64,000 nucleotides of DNA from Phreatobacter oligotrophus (GCF_003046185.1 NZ_PZZL01000005.1:186001-250000); one strand, 5' to 3'; shown: positions 1-14,231, counted from the first letter of the stretch. Made by a program: numbers and translations. Notes: a model not told the origin generated them from the sequence alone.

Positions 1-1
1 C

Positions 2-1696
2 CTCGCCCTGGGAGTCCTGTCGCTGCACGCCAACCTCTCCGATCACATGCGCTATCGCCGCGCCGGCGAGCAGCTGCAGCGCTTCCATGCCTCGCTGATC
101 GCCGCCACCTCCGTGTCCGCCGAACGCGGCCCCGCCAACAGCGCCATGGGCGGCCGCGAGGAGGATCGCGCCATCCTCGCCGCGGCCCTCGCCGCCCGCA
201 GGGCGCTGACCGACCGCGACATCGCCGTCGCCGAGGCGCAGATCGGTCGCGACGCGCGCTCCCAGGCCATCGCCCAGATTGCCCGCCAGCTGCGCGAGGA
301 CCTCGCCGCCGGCCGCGCGGCAGTGGATGCCGTCATCGCCCGTCCGGCCGCCTATCGCGGCGGCGCACCGACGCGGCAGGCCATCGAGGCCATGTTCACC
401 GCCGCCGATACGGCGGGGAGGCTCCGGGAGGCCCTCGGCCACGACGCGGTGCTGGAAGCCTCCGAGCTTGCCTCCGACGTCATCATCAACACCGTCGCCG
501 GCGCCCTGCGGGAGGAGACCGGCCGCCTCGGCTCCTTCGTGGTGATGAAGCTCACCAGCGACGAGGCGGTCCATCCCCGCCTCGATGCCGCCATCGCCAC
601 CACCCGCACCCGCATCGACATGCTGCGCGCCGCCCTGCGCAACTATGCCGCGGCCTTCCTGCCGGGCACCGGTCTCGAGCAGGCAGTCGCCACCGTCGAG
701 GACACCTATTTCCGCGGCGCCCTCCCCTTCGTCGAGCGGATCGCCGCCCTGCGCTCCGACGAGCCGCGGCCCGATGCCGACACCTTCACCCGCCTCTATG
801 TGCCGGGCATGAAGCCGGTCGAGGAGCTGCGCGACAAGGTCGCCGCCGCCTCGCGGGTGACCATCGAGAAGCTCAGCCACCAGTCCTACCTGATGGTGCT
901 CGCCTCGCTGCTGCTCACCACGGTTGCGGTGCTCGCCATCCTCGCCATCGCCCTCGTTTTCCGTGACGGCCTGTTCCGGCCGCTGATGACCGCCCATCGG
1001 CAGGTGCTGCGCATCGCCAATGGCGACCTGTCCGACCCGCCGCGCCAGCAATCCGCCAGCGCCGAGGTGCGCGCCATGTTCGAGGGCCTCGAGATGCTGC
1101 GCCTCCAGCAGCGCCGTCGCCTCGAACTCGAGGAGGAGCAGATGCGCCTCTCCGAGCGCCTGCGCCACCTCTCGCGCACCGACATGCTGACTGGCCTGCT
1201 CAACCGCCGCGCCCTGCAGGAGGCGGCCGATCATGCCTTCGCCGCCTCGGATGCCGGCGGCGGCCCGATGGCAGTGATCCTCTTCGACATCGACCACTTC
1301 AAGGCCATCAACGACGGCCATGGCCATGGCGTCGGCGACGACGTGCTGCGCGCCATCGCCGAGACGCTCGGCGCCCATCTCGGCCCCGAGGCCGCGTTCG
1401 GCCGCCATGGCGGCGAGGAATTCATCGTCCTGCTGCCCGGCGACGAGGACGAGGCGACCGCCCGCGCCGAGGCTTTGCGCCGGACGCTGGAGCGAGTGGT
1501 CGTCGCCACAGCGCCCGGCCTCACCGTGACCGGCAGCTTCGGCGTCGCCGTCCGCTTGCCGGGCAGCGGCCTGCCGCTCGAAGACCTCGTCGCGGTCGCC
1601 GACCGCCGGCTCTACCTCGCCAAGATCGCCGGCCGGAACCGCGTTTGCAGCAGCGATCCCCTCGGCCCCCTGCCGCGCCGCGCCGTCGGCAACTGA
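2..1696 (+). CDS. Membrane-bound diguanylate cyclase (GGDEF), 5'-partial
   Basis: The frame is open to the left edge, so the true start and probably the first membrane helix lie outside the window. The first visible residues look like the end of a transmembrane helix. About 280 periplasmic residues follow, including a helical stretch with ERGPANSAMGG like that of bacterial sensor domains. A second membrane helix (about residues 295-319 of the partial product) leads into a HAMP-like linker. The C-terminal cyclase domain carries TDMLTGLLNRRAL, FDIDHFKAINDGHGH and an intact GGEEF at about 470-474, so cyclic-di-GMP synthesis is expected. An internal ATG at 47 is not needed as a start. The periplasmic ligand is unknown. 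Confidence 0.9.
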   Translation, partial: LALGVLSLHANLSDHMRYRRAGEQLQRFHASLIAATSVSAERGPANSAMGGREEDRAILAAALAARRALTDRDIAVAEAQIGRDARSQAIAQIARQLREDLAAGRAAVDAVIARPAAYRGGAPTRQAIEAMFTAADTAGRLREALGHDAVLEASELASDVIINTVAGALREETGRLGSFVVMKLTSDEAVHPRLDAAIATTRTRIDMLRAALRNYAAAFLPGTGLEQAVATVEDTYFRGALPFVERIAALRSDEPRPDADTFTRLYVPGMKPVEELRDKVAAASRVTIEKLSHQSYLMVLASLLLTTVAVLAILAIALVFRDGLFRPLMTAHRQVLRIANGDLSDPPRQQSASAEVRAMFEGLEMLRLQQRRRLELEEEQMRLSERLRHLSRTDMLTGLLNRRALQEAADHAFAASDAGGGPMAVILFDIDHFKAINDGHGHGVGDDVLRAIAETLGAHLGPEAAFGRHGGEEFIVLLPGDEDEATARAEALRRTLERVVVATAPGLTVTGSFGVAVRLPGSGLPLEDLVAVADRRLYLAKIAGRNRVCSSDPLGPLPRRAVGN

Positions 1697-1794
1697 GGCC
1701 AGGGGCTGGCGCGGCCCCGCGCATCGCCGCCACATCCGCGCTACCTTCTCATGCGAATCAGTCCGCGCTCCCCGCTCGTCGAGGCTCCGCCGCC

Positions 1795-3012
1795 ATGGTC
1801 GCACGCCCCCTTCTCGCGCCGCCCCGCATCACCCTGTCCCGCCGCGCCGCCCTCGCCGGCCTCGCAACCCTTGCGACCCCCGGTCTCGTGGGGCCGGCGG
1901 AGGCCCAGTCCTTCGAAAGCTTCGTCGCCGGCCTCTGGCCCGCCGCCTCCTCGGCCGGTGTCTCCCGCGCCACCTTCGACCGCGCCTTCTCCGGCGTGCA
2001 GCCCAACCCGCGCGTCATCGAGCTTTCCCAGCGCCAGCCGGAGTTCCGCCGCACCCTCGGCGATTACGTCGACGTGCGCGCCTCCAACAAGCGGGTGACC
2101 AATGGCCGCGCTGCCATCCGCGAGCATGCCGCGACCTTCCAGGCGGTGCAGTCCCGCTACGGGGTGCCCGGCGAGATCGTCTGCTCCATCTGGGGCAATG
2201 AGACCTCCTACGGCACGTCCCGCGGCGAGCACTACGTCATCCAGGCCATGGCGACGCTGGCCGCCGCCGGCCGGCGCGCCGACTTCTTCCGCCGCGAGCT
2301 GATCGCCGCCCTGCGCATCCTCCAGTCCGGCGACACCACGCCGCAGAACATGATCGGCTCCTGGGCCGGGGCCATGGGCCATGTCCAGTTCATGCCGACG
2401 AGCTTCCATGCCTTCGCCGTGGACTTCACCGGCGATGGCCGCCGCGACATCTGGACCTCGATCCCCGACGCCATGGGCTCGGCGGCGAACTACCTGCGCC
2501 GCAACGGCTGGCAGCCGGGCGTGCCCTGGGGCATGGAGGTCCACGCGCCCGGCCTTCCCGGCAACCGCGGCCAGCGCAAGAGCTTCGACGGCTGGGCGGC
2601 TTCCGGCGTCCGGCGCATCGGCGAGGGATCGCTCGTCGGCGGCGCCGAGGCGACGCTCTGGAAGCCGGCTGGCGAGGGCGGCCCGCACCTGCTGCTGACC
2701 TCCAACTTCAACGTCATCAAGCGCTACAACAACGCCGATTCCTATGCTCTCGCCGTCGCGCATCTCGGCGACCGGATCCGCGGCGCGGGCCGCTTCTCCA
2801 AGCCCTGGCCGCCCGGCGAGGGCGGGCTGACCCATGCCGACCGGGAAGAGATCCAGACACGGCTGAACCGCCTCGGCTTCGACCTCGGCGATGTCGACGG
2901 CATCCTCGGCGACAAGTCGAAACAGGCGGTGCGAACCATGCAGGGCCGCTTCGGCATGCCGCAGACGGGCGAGGCCGACCGCGCGTTCCTCGAGCGCCTG
3001 CGCCGCGGCTGA
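1795..3012 (+). CDS. Lytic murein transglycosylase, MltB/SLT_2 family
   Basis: This enzyme should cleave peptidoglycan glycan strands to 1,6-anhydro-muropeptides in the periplasm. It has an export signal with a twin-arginine (SRRAALAGLA) and an AEAQS-type cleavage region. The catalytic domain carries SIWGNETSYG, with likely catalytic Glu136, and the family signature MGHVQFMPTSF. A C-terminal PG_binding_1 domain (LNRLGFDLGDVDGILGDKS) anchors it to the wall. I chose ATG 1795, which follows GAGG at suitable spacing and begins just before the signal; the frame stays open upstream to a TTG at 1645 inside the previous gene. The product is 405 aa, normal for the family. A paralogue lies 0.7 kb downstream. 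Confidence 0.92.
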   Translation: MVARPLLAPPRITLSRRAALAGLATLATPGLVGPAEAQSFESFVAGLWPAASSAGVSRATFDRAFSGVQPNPRVIELSQRQPEFRRTLGDYVDVRASNKRVTNGRAAIREHAATFQAVQSRYGVPGEIVCSIWGNETSYGTSRGEHYVIQAMATLAAAGRRADFFRRELIAALRILQSGDTTPQNMIGSWAGAMGHVQFMPTSFHAFAVDFTGDGRRDIWTSIPDAMGSAANYLRRNGWQPGVPWGMEVHAPGLPGNRGQRKSFDGWAASGVRRIGEGSLVGGAEATLWKPAGEGGPHLLLTSNFNVIKRYNNADSYALAVAHLGDRIRGAGRFSKPWPPGEGGLTHADREEIQTRLNRLGFDLGDVDGILGDKSKQAVRTMQGRFGMPQTGEADRAFLERLRRG

Positions 3013-3063
3013 GGCGCCAGCTGGCACGGGCCTTGTAACGGCGGCCGGCAGGAGGACCGCCGT

Positions 3064-3609
3064 ATGGCCGCACCGATGACCGTCGCCTTCACCGCCGGAG
3101 ACAGCGGCGACTGGCGCATCACCGCGGTGACCGGGGTCAGCGGCCCGCCGCTGCCGGTCGCGCCACGCCTCGCGGTGACGACCGGCGGGCCCCCGCCCCC
3201 GGGGACCTGGACGCTCACCGGCACGACCAGCAATGTCCGCTATGCGACCAGCAGCGAGATGGGCCAGCTCGCCGCCCGCCAGGAAGGCCTTGGCCGTCCG
3301 CAGGCGAGGCGCGCCGCCCTCATCCCCATCCGCAAATCCGAGGCCTGGTGGGACCTCGCCCAGGACGAACGCCGCGCCATCTTCGAGGAGCGCTCGCGCC
3401 ATACCGCCATCGGCATGGACTATCTGCCCGCCATCGCCCGCCGTCTGCACCATTGCCGCGAGCTTGGCGGTGCCTACGATTTCCTCACCTGGTTCGAGTT
3501 TTCGCCTGATGCCGAGACAGAGTTCGACGCCATGCTCGCCCGCCTCCGGGCCACCGAGGAATGGCGTTTCGTCGCGGCCGAGGTCGATATCCGCCTTGCC
3601 CGCGACTGA
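3064..3609 (+). CDS. Short (dimeric-type) chlorite dismutase-like haem protein
   Basis: The 181-aa product matches the compact chlorite dismutase lineage typified by the roughly 183-aa Nitrobacter enzyme. Visible family stretches are SNVRYATSSEM, AALIPIRKSEAWWDLAQDER, RSRHTAIGMDYLPAIARRLHHCREL and YDFLTWFEF. His113 is positioned as the proximal haem ligand and Arg126 as the distal arginine needed for chlorite-to-chloride-plus-oxygen chemistry. No signal peptide is seen, so it is probably cytoplasmic. ATG 3064 follows a strong AGGAGG eight bases upstream. No chlorate or perchlorate reductase genes are nearby, so detoxification or another haem function is as likely as respiration. The haem-site assignment is by analogy; activity is inferred. 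Confidence 0.85.
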   Translation: MAAPMTVAFTAGDSGDWRITAVTGVSGPPLPVAPRLAVTTGGPPPPGTWTLTGTTSNVRYATSSEMGQLAARQEGLGRPQARRAALIPIRKSEAWWDLAQDERRAIFEERSRHTAIGMDYLPAIARRLHHCRELGGAYDFLTWFEFSPDAETEFDAMLARLRATEEWRFVAAEVDIRLARD

Positions 3610-3711
3610 CCCATGGACGGCATCGGCAGGCCGCGCTTAACTCTTCGTTCAGCGTAAGCGTTGTTTTCCTTGGAGCCTGGGGCTGCCCGTTCCGCACCGG
3701 AGGCGCTTGGC

Positions 3712-4920
3712 ATGACGACCGACACGCATCGACGCGGAACTTTCGGCGCAGCCTTGGCGCTCGCATTGCTGTCGGCAGCGCCCGCCATGGCACAGGGCAG
3801 CTTCCAGGACTGCCTGCGCGGCCTCGAGCAGCAGGCCCGCTCGCGCGGCGTCCTCCCCCAGGTCTTCGCCGAGGCAACCGCCGGCCTCAGCCCCGACAAT
3901 TCCATCCTCGCCCTGCTCGACCGGCAGCCGGAATTCTCCCGCCAGCCCTGGGACTACATCAACGGCCTCGTCGCGGCGAACCGCATCGCCGAGGGCCGGC
4001 GGATGCTGCAGGTCCATCGCGCCGCCTTCGACCGGGCCCAGCAGGAGACCGGCGTCGACAAGCACATCATCGCCGCGATCTGGGGCATCGAGACGAGCTT
4101 CGGCAAGGCCAAGGGCAATACCAGCGTCGTCCGCGCCACCGCCACGCTCGCCTGCTATGGCCGCCGCCAGGATTTCTTCCGCGGCGAGTTCGTCGCGGCG
4201 CTGCAGATCATCAACCAGGGCCACGTCGCCCCCGCCGCCTTCCGCGGCTCCTGGGCCGGCGCCTTCGGCCACACCCAGTTCATGCCCTCGACCTTCCTCC
4301 GCGCGGCGCGCTCGGCCAATGGCTCGCAGCGCATCGACCTCGTCGGCTCGGTCCCCGATGCGCTGATGTCGACCGGCAACCTCCTGCGGGCCGAAGGCTG
4401 GCAGGCGGGTCAAGGCTGGGGCTACGAGGTGACGGTGCCGGCGGGGCTCGACCTGTCGCTGGCCGGTCGCGACCGGCCTCAGACCGTCGCCCAGTGGGAG
4501 GCGCGCGGCGTGCGCCGCGTCGGCGGCCAGGCCTTCCCGCGCCGCGGCGACCAGGCCTTCCTGCACCTGCCGGGCGGCGCTGCCGGCCCGGCCTTCCTGA
4601 TGCTCCCGAATTTCCGGGTCATCATGAAGTACAACAACTCCGAGAACTACGCGATGGCGGTGGGCCATCTCGCCGACCGGCTGCGCGGCGGCGGCGGCTT
4701 CGTGCGGCCCTGGCCGACGGCCGAGCGGCCGCTCACCCAGCAGGAGCGGATCGAGCTGCAGCAGCGCCTCGCCCAGGTCGGGCTCTACAGCGGCACGGTG
4801 GACGGCAAGCTCGGCGCGGGAACCCGCGAAGCCCTGCAGCGCTTCCAGCAGCGGGCGGGGATGCCCGCCGACGGTTTTCCGACCGCCGCCCTGCTCCAGC
4901 GCCTGCGCCGCGGCGGCTGA
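3712..4920 (+). CDS. Lytic murein transglycosylase, MltB/SLT_2 family (second copy)
   Basis: This is a second periplasmic glycan-strand-cleaving enzyme, 402 aa, with the same domain order as the gene at 1795. It has an N-terminal signal ending AAPAMAQG, the catalytic stretch IWGIETSFGKAKGN (Glu127 probable acid/base), the signature FGHTQFMPSTF and a C-terminal PG_binding_1 domain (LAQVGLYSGTVDGKLGAGT). ATG 3712 follows GGAGG at good spacing and starts just before the signal; an upstream in-frame TTG at 3661 lacks support. The two enzymes differ clearly in sequence, so the duplication is not recent. They flank the chlorite-dismutase-like gene on the same strand. Confidence 0.92.
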   Translation: MTTDTHRRGTFGAALALALLSAAPAMAQGSFQDCLRGLEQQARSRGVLPQVFAEATAGLSPDNSILALLDRQPEFSRQPWDYINGLVAANRIAEGRRMLQVHRAAFDRAQQETGVDKHIIAAIWGIETSFGKAKGNTSVVRATATLACYGRRQDFFRGEFVAALQIINQGHVAPAAFRGSWAGAFGHTQFMPSTFLRAARSANGSQRIDLVGSVPDALMSTGNLLRAEGWQAGQGWGYEVTVPAGLDLSLAGRDRPQTVAQWEARGVRRVGGQAFPRRGDQAFLHLPGGAAGPAFLMLPNFRVIMKYNNSENYAMAVGHLADRLRGGGGFVRPWPTAERPLTQQERIELQQRLAQVGLYSGTVDGKLGAGTREALQRFQQRAGMPADGFPTAALLQRLRRGG

Positions 4921-5035
4921 CCCGGGGATATATTCCGCCGCAAAGCCAGGCGGCGCCTCACCCGACGGTGAAACTTGTCCCCATCGGACGGGGCGATGCT
5001 AGACTGGCGGTCCCTCGAACCAGACGGACCTGCCG

Positions 5036-6313
5036 GTGACCCTTCTTCGACATCTCCTGCTGCTGGCCTGCCTCGCCATCGCCGCCCTCGCGGCGGTGCC
5101 GGCTGGCGCGCAGTCGCCCTATGTCGACGACCGCTACCCGCATCTCCTCGCCCCGCGTGACCAGCGCCCGCGCATCCTGTCGATCCCGCAGGGCTCTCGC
5201 CAGACGCCGCGCGCCGCCCGCCCCACAGAATCCGTCCGCCCGCCGACCACCACAACGGCCCGCGGCGCGGCGACGGAAGGCGGCGCGCCCGCCGAGGCGC
5301 CGGCCCCCACCACCTTCGTCCTCGTGCTCGGCGACAATCTCGCGGAATGGCTCGCCTATGGCCTCGGGCCCGCCTTCGAGGACGTGCCCGAACTCGGCAT
5401 CATCGACCGTAGCCGGCTCGCCTCCGGCCTGACGCGGCCGGATGTCCTCGACTGGGCCAAGGCGGTGCCCGAAACCTTCGCCGGCATCGCCAAGATCGAC
5501 TTCGTCGTCATGCTGGTCGGCTCCAACGACCGCCAGGCCATCCGCCTCGAGCGCGAGACGGTGGACCCCGAGGACGAGCGCTGGCGCGGCCTCTACGCCG
5601 AGCGCGTCGACCAGGTGATGCAGGCCATGAAGGCGCGCGGCGTGCCGGTCTACTGGGTCGGCGTGCCGCCGCTGCGCGGCCAGCGCCTGTCGACCCACAT
5701 GCAGCTGCTCAACGCGATCTACAAGGAACGGGCCGAGCGCAACGGCGTCACCTTCGTCGATGTCTGGAACGGCTTCGTCGACGAGCACGGCAACTACACC
5801 CAGTTCGGCCCCGACTTCGCCGGCCAGATCCGCCGCCTGCGCACCGCCGACGGCGTCCATTTCACCACGGCAGGCGCGCGCAAGCTCGCCCTCTTCCTCG
5901 AACAGGAACTGCGGCGCGATCTCGTCGGCCGCATCACGCCGGCCCTGCCGCCGGGCACGGACCCGGGTGCTCCCGGGACACCACCGGCGGGACCGGAAGC
6001 CGCGGCCCCGGGCGCGACCACGCCGGGCACGCCCGCACCCGCCGCGCCGCCGCGTCCCGCCATCGGCCCGGTCTTCGTCCTGCATGGCAACCCGACCCTG
6101 CCCGCCGGCACCACCGCCCCGACGGCCGCGCCTGTCGGCGGCCAGCTCGCGGGGGCAAGCGGCGCCCGTCCGGCCGGCAGCGCCGCCGCCTCCGTCCTGG
6201 TGCGGGGCGAGGCCCCCGCCCCGATGACCGGCCGCATCGACGACTTCCGGTGGCCCCGGCCGGGGGAGGCGACCAACCCTCCCGCGGCGACCGTTCCCGC
6301 CCGATCCCCCTGA
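5036..6313 (+). CDS. Secreted SGNH/GDSL-hydrolase-fold protein (DUF459)
   Basis: The 425-aa product begins with a signal peptide (LLRHLLLLACLAIAALAAVPAGAQS) from a GTG start. A proline/arginine-rich linker leads to an SGNH-fold domain at about 95-300 with VLVLGDNLAEWLAYGLG, VVMLVGSNDRQAI, VYWVGVPPLRGQ and DGVHFTTAGARKLA. The block V DGVHFT supplies the expected catalytic Asp-x-x-His. In block I the usual nucleophilic serine is replaced by Asn (GDN), as often happens in DUF459 proteins, so classical esterase activity is doubtful. The C-terminal ~120 residues are a Pro/Ala-rich low-complexity tail. A role at the cell envelope is inferred from export alone. Confidence 0.8.
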   Translation: MTLLRHLLLLACLAIAALAAVPAGAQSPYVDDRYPHLLAPRDQRPRILSIPQGSRQTPRAARPTESVRPPTTTTARGAATEGGAPAEAPAPTTFVLVLGDNLAEWLAYGLGPAFEDVPELGIIDRSRLASGLTRPDVLDWAKAVPETFAGIAKIDFVVMLVGSNDRQAIRLERETVDPEDERWRGLYAERVDQVMQAMKARGVPVYWVGVPPLRGQRLSTHMQLLNAIYKERAERNGVTFVDVWNGFVDEHGNYTQFGPDFAGQIRRLRTADGVHFTTAGARKLALFLEQELRRDLVGRITPALPPGTDPGAPGTPPAGPEAAAPGATTPGTPAPAAPPRPAIGPVFVLHGNPTLPAGTTAPTAAPVGGQLAGASGARPAGSAAASVLVRGEAPAPMTGRIDDFRWPRPGEATNPPAATVPARSP

Positions 6314-6637
6314 GGGTCATAATCTTGCGTCCCGAAGGGCTTATCCGTTGCCTTCGGGATGCCATCGCGGGAGCCTTCGCAATAAAGGTGATCCTGGGCC
6401 GCCTCGCGGCACGTAATGGCGCTTGTGTCGCTGTTTGAAATCTGTCAAATAACGGCCGGAGAAAGGTCAGCATCGCTGCCCTATCCGTCAAGACCCCGAT
6501 CAAGGGGCTCCGGGGAGGACGAAAAGGGCCCCGAATCTGCATGCCGGTCGGTGGCGGGATGGTCCCGTCGCTTGCGCCGGCTTCCTGTGTCACGGTGAGG
6601 GCACGAACCGCGGCTTTGGCCGCAATTGAGGTGGATG
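6314..6637. other. Intergenic region upstream of gltB
   Basis: This 324-bp gap between the SGNH gene and gltB contains no convincing gene. It holds an 8-bp-stem hairpin at its left end. A weak sigma-70-like pair (TTGTGT at 6423, TCAAAT at 6445, 16-bp spacer) could start the gltBD transcript. GC-rich inverted stretches around 6500-6535 could form leader structure. None of this is strong enough to call a riboswitch. Confidence 0.4.
6331..6358 (+). terminator. Hairpin after the SGNH gene
   Basis: CCCGAAGG at 6331-6338 pairs perfectly with CCTTCGGG at 6351-6358 across a 12-nt loop, 17 bp after the stop codon. No T-tract follows, so it is either a weak terminator or a 3'-end stabilising hairpin. 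Confidence 0.45.
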
Positions 6638-11398
<4,761 letters not shown>

Positions 11399-11402
11399 GA
11401 CA

Positions 11403-12821
11403 ATGGGGAAGGTCACGGGCTTTCTGGAGATCGACCGCCAGGACCGGCGCTATGCGCCGGCCGGCGACCGCATCCGCCACTACCGCGAATTCGTCATTCC
11501 GCTGAGCGAGGAAGGCACGCGCGACCAGGCTGCGCGCTGCATGAACTGCGGCATTCCGTTCTGTCACAACGGCTGCCCGGTCAACAACCAGATCCCCGAC
11601 TGGAACGACCTCGTCTACAATGGCGGCTGGCGTGAGGCGTCGATCAACCTCCACTCCACCAACAACTTCCCCGAGTTCACCGGCCGCATCTGCCCCGCGC
11701 CTTGCGAGGCGGCCTGCACGCTGAACATCGAGGACACCCCGGTCACCATCAAGACGATCGAATGCGCCATCGTCGACCGCGCCTGGAACGAGGGCTGGAT
11801 CACGCCCCAGCCGGCCAAGGTGAAGACCGGCAAGAAGGTCGCCGTCGTCGGTTCGGGCCCTGCCGGCCTTGCCGCCGCGCAGCAGCTCGCCCGCGCCGGC
11901 CATGACGTCCATGTCTACGAGAAGTTCGCCAAGGCCGGCGGCCTGCTCCGCTACGGCATCCCGGACTTCAAGATGGAGAAGCGGCTCATCGACCGCCGCA
12001 TCCATCAGATGGAGGCCGAGGGCGTCACCTTCCACTACAACGAGCATATCGGCGTCACCCGCCCGGTGCAGGAGCTGCTCGACGGCTATGACGCCGTGCT
12101 GCTCTCGGGTGGCTCGGAAAAGCCGCGCGACCTGCCGGTTCCCGGCCGCGACCTCGACGGCGTCCATTTCGCCATGGACTTCCTGCCCCAGCAGAACCGC
12201 CGCGTCTCCGGCGAGCCCATCGGCACCAACGAGCCGATCCTCGCCTCCGGCAAGCACGTCGTCGTCATCGGCGGCGGCGACACTGGATCGGACTGCATCG
12301 GCACGTCGGTGCGCCAGGGGGCCCTCTCGGTCACCCAGCTCGAGATCATGCCGAAGCCGCCGGTGAAGGAAGACAAGTCGCTGGTCTGGCCGCTCTGGCC
12401 GCTGAAGCTGCGCACCTCCTCCAGCCACGAGGAAGGCGCCGAGCGTGACTTCGCCGTCATGACCTCGGAGTTCACCGGTGCCAATGGCCGGGTGAAGAGC
12501 CTCAAGTGCGTCCGCGTCGACGACAAGATGCAGCCGGTGCCGGGTTCCGAGTTCGAGCTGAAGGCGGACCTCGTCCTCCTCGCCATGGGCTTCGTCAACC
12601 CGGTCCACGAGGGCATGGTCGAGAGCCTCTCCGTGGGCCTCGATGCGCGCAAGAACGTCGCCGCCAACACCAACGACTACCGGACCTCGGTGGCGAAGGT
12701 CTATGCGGCCGGCGACATGCGCCGCGGCCAGAGCCTCGTCGTCTGGGCGATCCGGGAGGGCCGCCAGGCCGCCCACGCCATCGACAAGGATCTGATGGGC
12801 ACGACCACCCTGCCGCGCTGA
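11403..12821 (+). CDS. gltD: Glutamate synthase (NADPH) small subunit
   Basis: GltD oxidises NADPH through FAD and passes electrons through iron-sulphur clusters to GltB. The N-terminal cysteine-rich domain carries [20 protein letters not shown] and [10 protein letters not shown], which bind the 4Fe-4S clusters. The FAD fingerprint is [21 protein letters not shown] at about 142-162. A second dinucleotide fold is [16 protein letters not shown], followed by the C-terminal FAD motif [18 protein letters not shown]. At 472 aa it is typical in length. Its ribosome site GGAG overlaps the end of gltB, so the two are translated from one transcript. Confidence 0.97.
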   Translation: MGKVTGFLEIDRQDRRYAPAGDRIRHYREFVIPLSEEGTRDQAARCMNCGIPFCHNGCPVNNQIPDWNDLVYNGGWREASINLHSTNNFPEFTGRICPAPCEAACTLNIEDTPVTIKTIECAIVDRAWNEGWITPQPAKVKTGKKVAVVGSGPAGLAAAQQLARAGHDVHVYEKFAKAGGLLRYGIPDFKMEKRLIDRRIHQMEAEGVTFHYNEHIGVTRPVQELLDGYDAVLLSGGSEKPRDLPVPGRDLDGVHFAMDFLPQQNRRVSGEPIGTNEPILASGKHVVVIGGGDTGSDCIGTSVRQGALSVTQLEIMPKPPVKEDKSLVWPLWPLKLRTSSSHEEGAERDFAVMTSEFTGANGRVKSLKCVRVDDKMQPVPGSEFELKADLVLLAMGFVNPVHEGMVESLSVGLDARKNVAANTNDYRTSVAKVYAAGDMRRGQSLVVWAIREGRQAAHAIDKDLMGTTTLPR

Positions 12822-13151
12822 GCGGCGGGGGTTTGCAAGAGGCCCCACGTTCCATGGCACGTGCGGGCACGGCATCCTGATCTGACAGCCGTCGTCGGCG
12901 CCATTTCCTCCACCGTCATGCCCGGGTTCATCCCGGGCATCCACGACTTATCCTGGGACGGCGGTGGTCAAGTCGTGGATGCCCGGCACAAGGCCGGGCA
13001 TGACGCGGAAAGGGCGGCATTCCGTTCCGGCGGTCGAGCGTCCCACGATCTTCATCTCTCCCCACACCCCGCTCATGCGCCGCTCCCCCTTGCGGCGGAA
13101 GGCCTGACCGGCTTGTGATGCGTCAGCATCTGATCGACATCCGGAGCCTCC
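12822..13151. other. Intergenic region between gltD and ltaE
   Basis: This 330-bp gap contains one long palindromic repeat (12914-13005). I see no gene and no clear promoter in the rest. Confidence 0.5.
12914..13005. repeat. Palindromic intergenic element (92 bp)
   Basis: The arms CGTCATGCCCGG (12914-12925) and CCGGGCATGACG (12994-13005) are exact reverse complements. A second nested pair is ATCCACGACTT with AAGTCGTGGAT. Elements with this CATGCCCGG...CCGGGCATG signature are common between genes in Hyphomicrobiales genomes. As RNA it would form a long hairpin after gltD. Confidence 0.75.
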
Positions 13152-14231
13152 ATGTTCTTCGCAAGCGACAACGGCCTCGGTGCCTCCGACAAGGTCATGC
13201 AGGCGATCCTCGCCGCCAATGGTGGCGCCCGCCTCGGCTACGGCAATGACGATGCGACCAAGGCGGTCGAGCGCCGGCTCGCCGATCTCTTCGAGCGCGA
13301 GGTCGCGGTGTTCATGGTGGCTACCGGCACGGCGGCGAACGGCCTTGCCCTCTCCACCCTGACGCCGCCCTGGGGCATCGTCCTCTGCCACGATGAGAGC
13401 CACGTCATCGAGGACGAGTGCTGCGGGCCGGAATTCTTCACCGGCGGCGCCAAGCTGGTCGGCATTCCCGGCCGCGGCGCCAAGATCACCGCGAAGGCGC
13501 TGGAGGCGACCATCGCCGGCCTCGGCCGCCGGGTGCCGCACAATGCGCCGATCCACGCCCTGTCCATCACCCAGTCCACCGAACTCGGCCAGGTCTATTC
13601 CGTCGCCGAGGTGACCGAGCTTGCCGGCATTGCCAAGCGCCATGGCCTCGGCGTGCACATGGACGGCGCGCGCTTCGCCAATGCGGTGGCCGCCCTTGGC
13701 TGTACGCCGGCCGAGATCACCTGGAAGGCTGGCGTCGACGTCCTCTCCTTCGGCACCACCAAGGGCGGCACCATCGCCTGCGAGGCGCTGGTCTATTTCG
13801 ACCCCGCCAAGGCCAGCGAGATGGTCCGCCGGCGGATGCGCGCGGGGCACCTGCTCTCCAAGCACCGCTTCCTCGCCGCCCAGATGGAGGCCTTCCTCGA
13901 GGGTGGCCACTGGCTGGAGCTCGCCCGCCATGCCAATGGCGCCGCCGCGCGCCTCGCCGAGGGGCTTGCCGCCATTCCCGGCGTCCGCCTGCCGATCACG
14001 CCTGAGGCCAACGGCCTCTTCCCGATCTTCCGGCAGGAAATCGTCGATGCCCTGAAAGCCGAGGGTGCGGTCTTCTATCCCTGGTCGGACAAGGGCCTGC
14101 CGGAGGCCGAGCGCGCCGGCCCCGGCGAGTGCATGATGCGGCTCGTCACCTCCTTCGCCACCACGGGCGCCGATATCGAGCGCTTCCTCTCCATCGCCGC
14201 CAAGGCGGCCCGGCCGCTCGCGGCGGAGTGA
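13152..14231 (+). CDS. ltaE: Low-specificity L-threonine aldolase
   Basis: This PLP enzyme cleaves L-threonine or L-allo-threonine to glycine and acetaldehyde. The fold-type I beta-eliminating-lyase signature is clear: HMDGARFANAVAALG holds the Asp that contacts the PLP ring nitrogen, and SFGTTKGGT holds the Schiff-base Lys204. FMVATGTAANGLALSTL forms the phosphate-binding region. The product is 359 aa, normal for the family. ATG 13152 has GGAG about 6 bases upstream. It is monocistronic between a repeat and an exported-protein gene. Confidence 0.92.
   Translation: MFFASDNGLGASDKVMQAILAANGGARLGYGNDDATKAVERRLADLFEREVAVFMVATGTAANGLALSTLTPPWGIVLCHDESHVIEDECCGPEFFTGGAKLVGIPGRGAKITAKALEATIAGLGRRVPHNAPIHALSITQSTELGQVYSVAEVTELAGIAKRHGLGVHMDGARFANAVAALGCTPAEITWKAGVDVLSFGTTKGGTIACEALVYFDPAKASEMVRRRMRAGHLLSKHRFLAAQMEAFLEGGHWLELARHANGAAARLAEGLAAIPGVRLPITPEANGLFPIFRQEIVDALKAEGAVFYPWSDKGLPEAERAGPGECMMRLVTSFATTGADIERFLSIAAKAARPLAAE

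Noticed and set aside
13152-14231. Serine hydroxymethyltransferase
   Set aside because: The length (359 aa) and the HMDGARFANA and SFGTTKGG motifs fit threonine aldolase instead.
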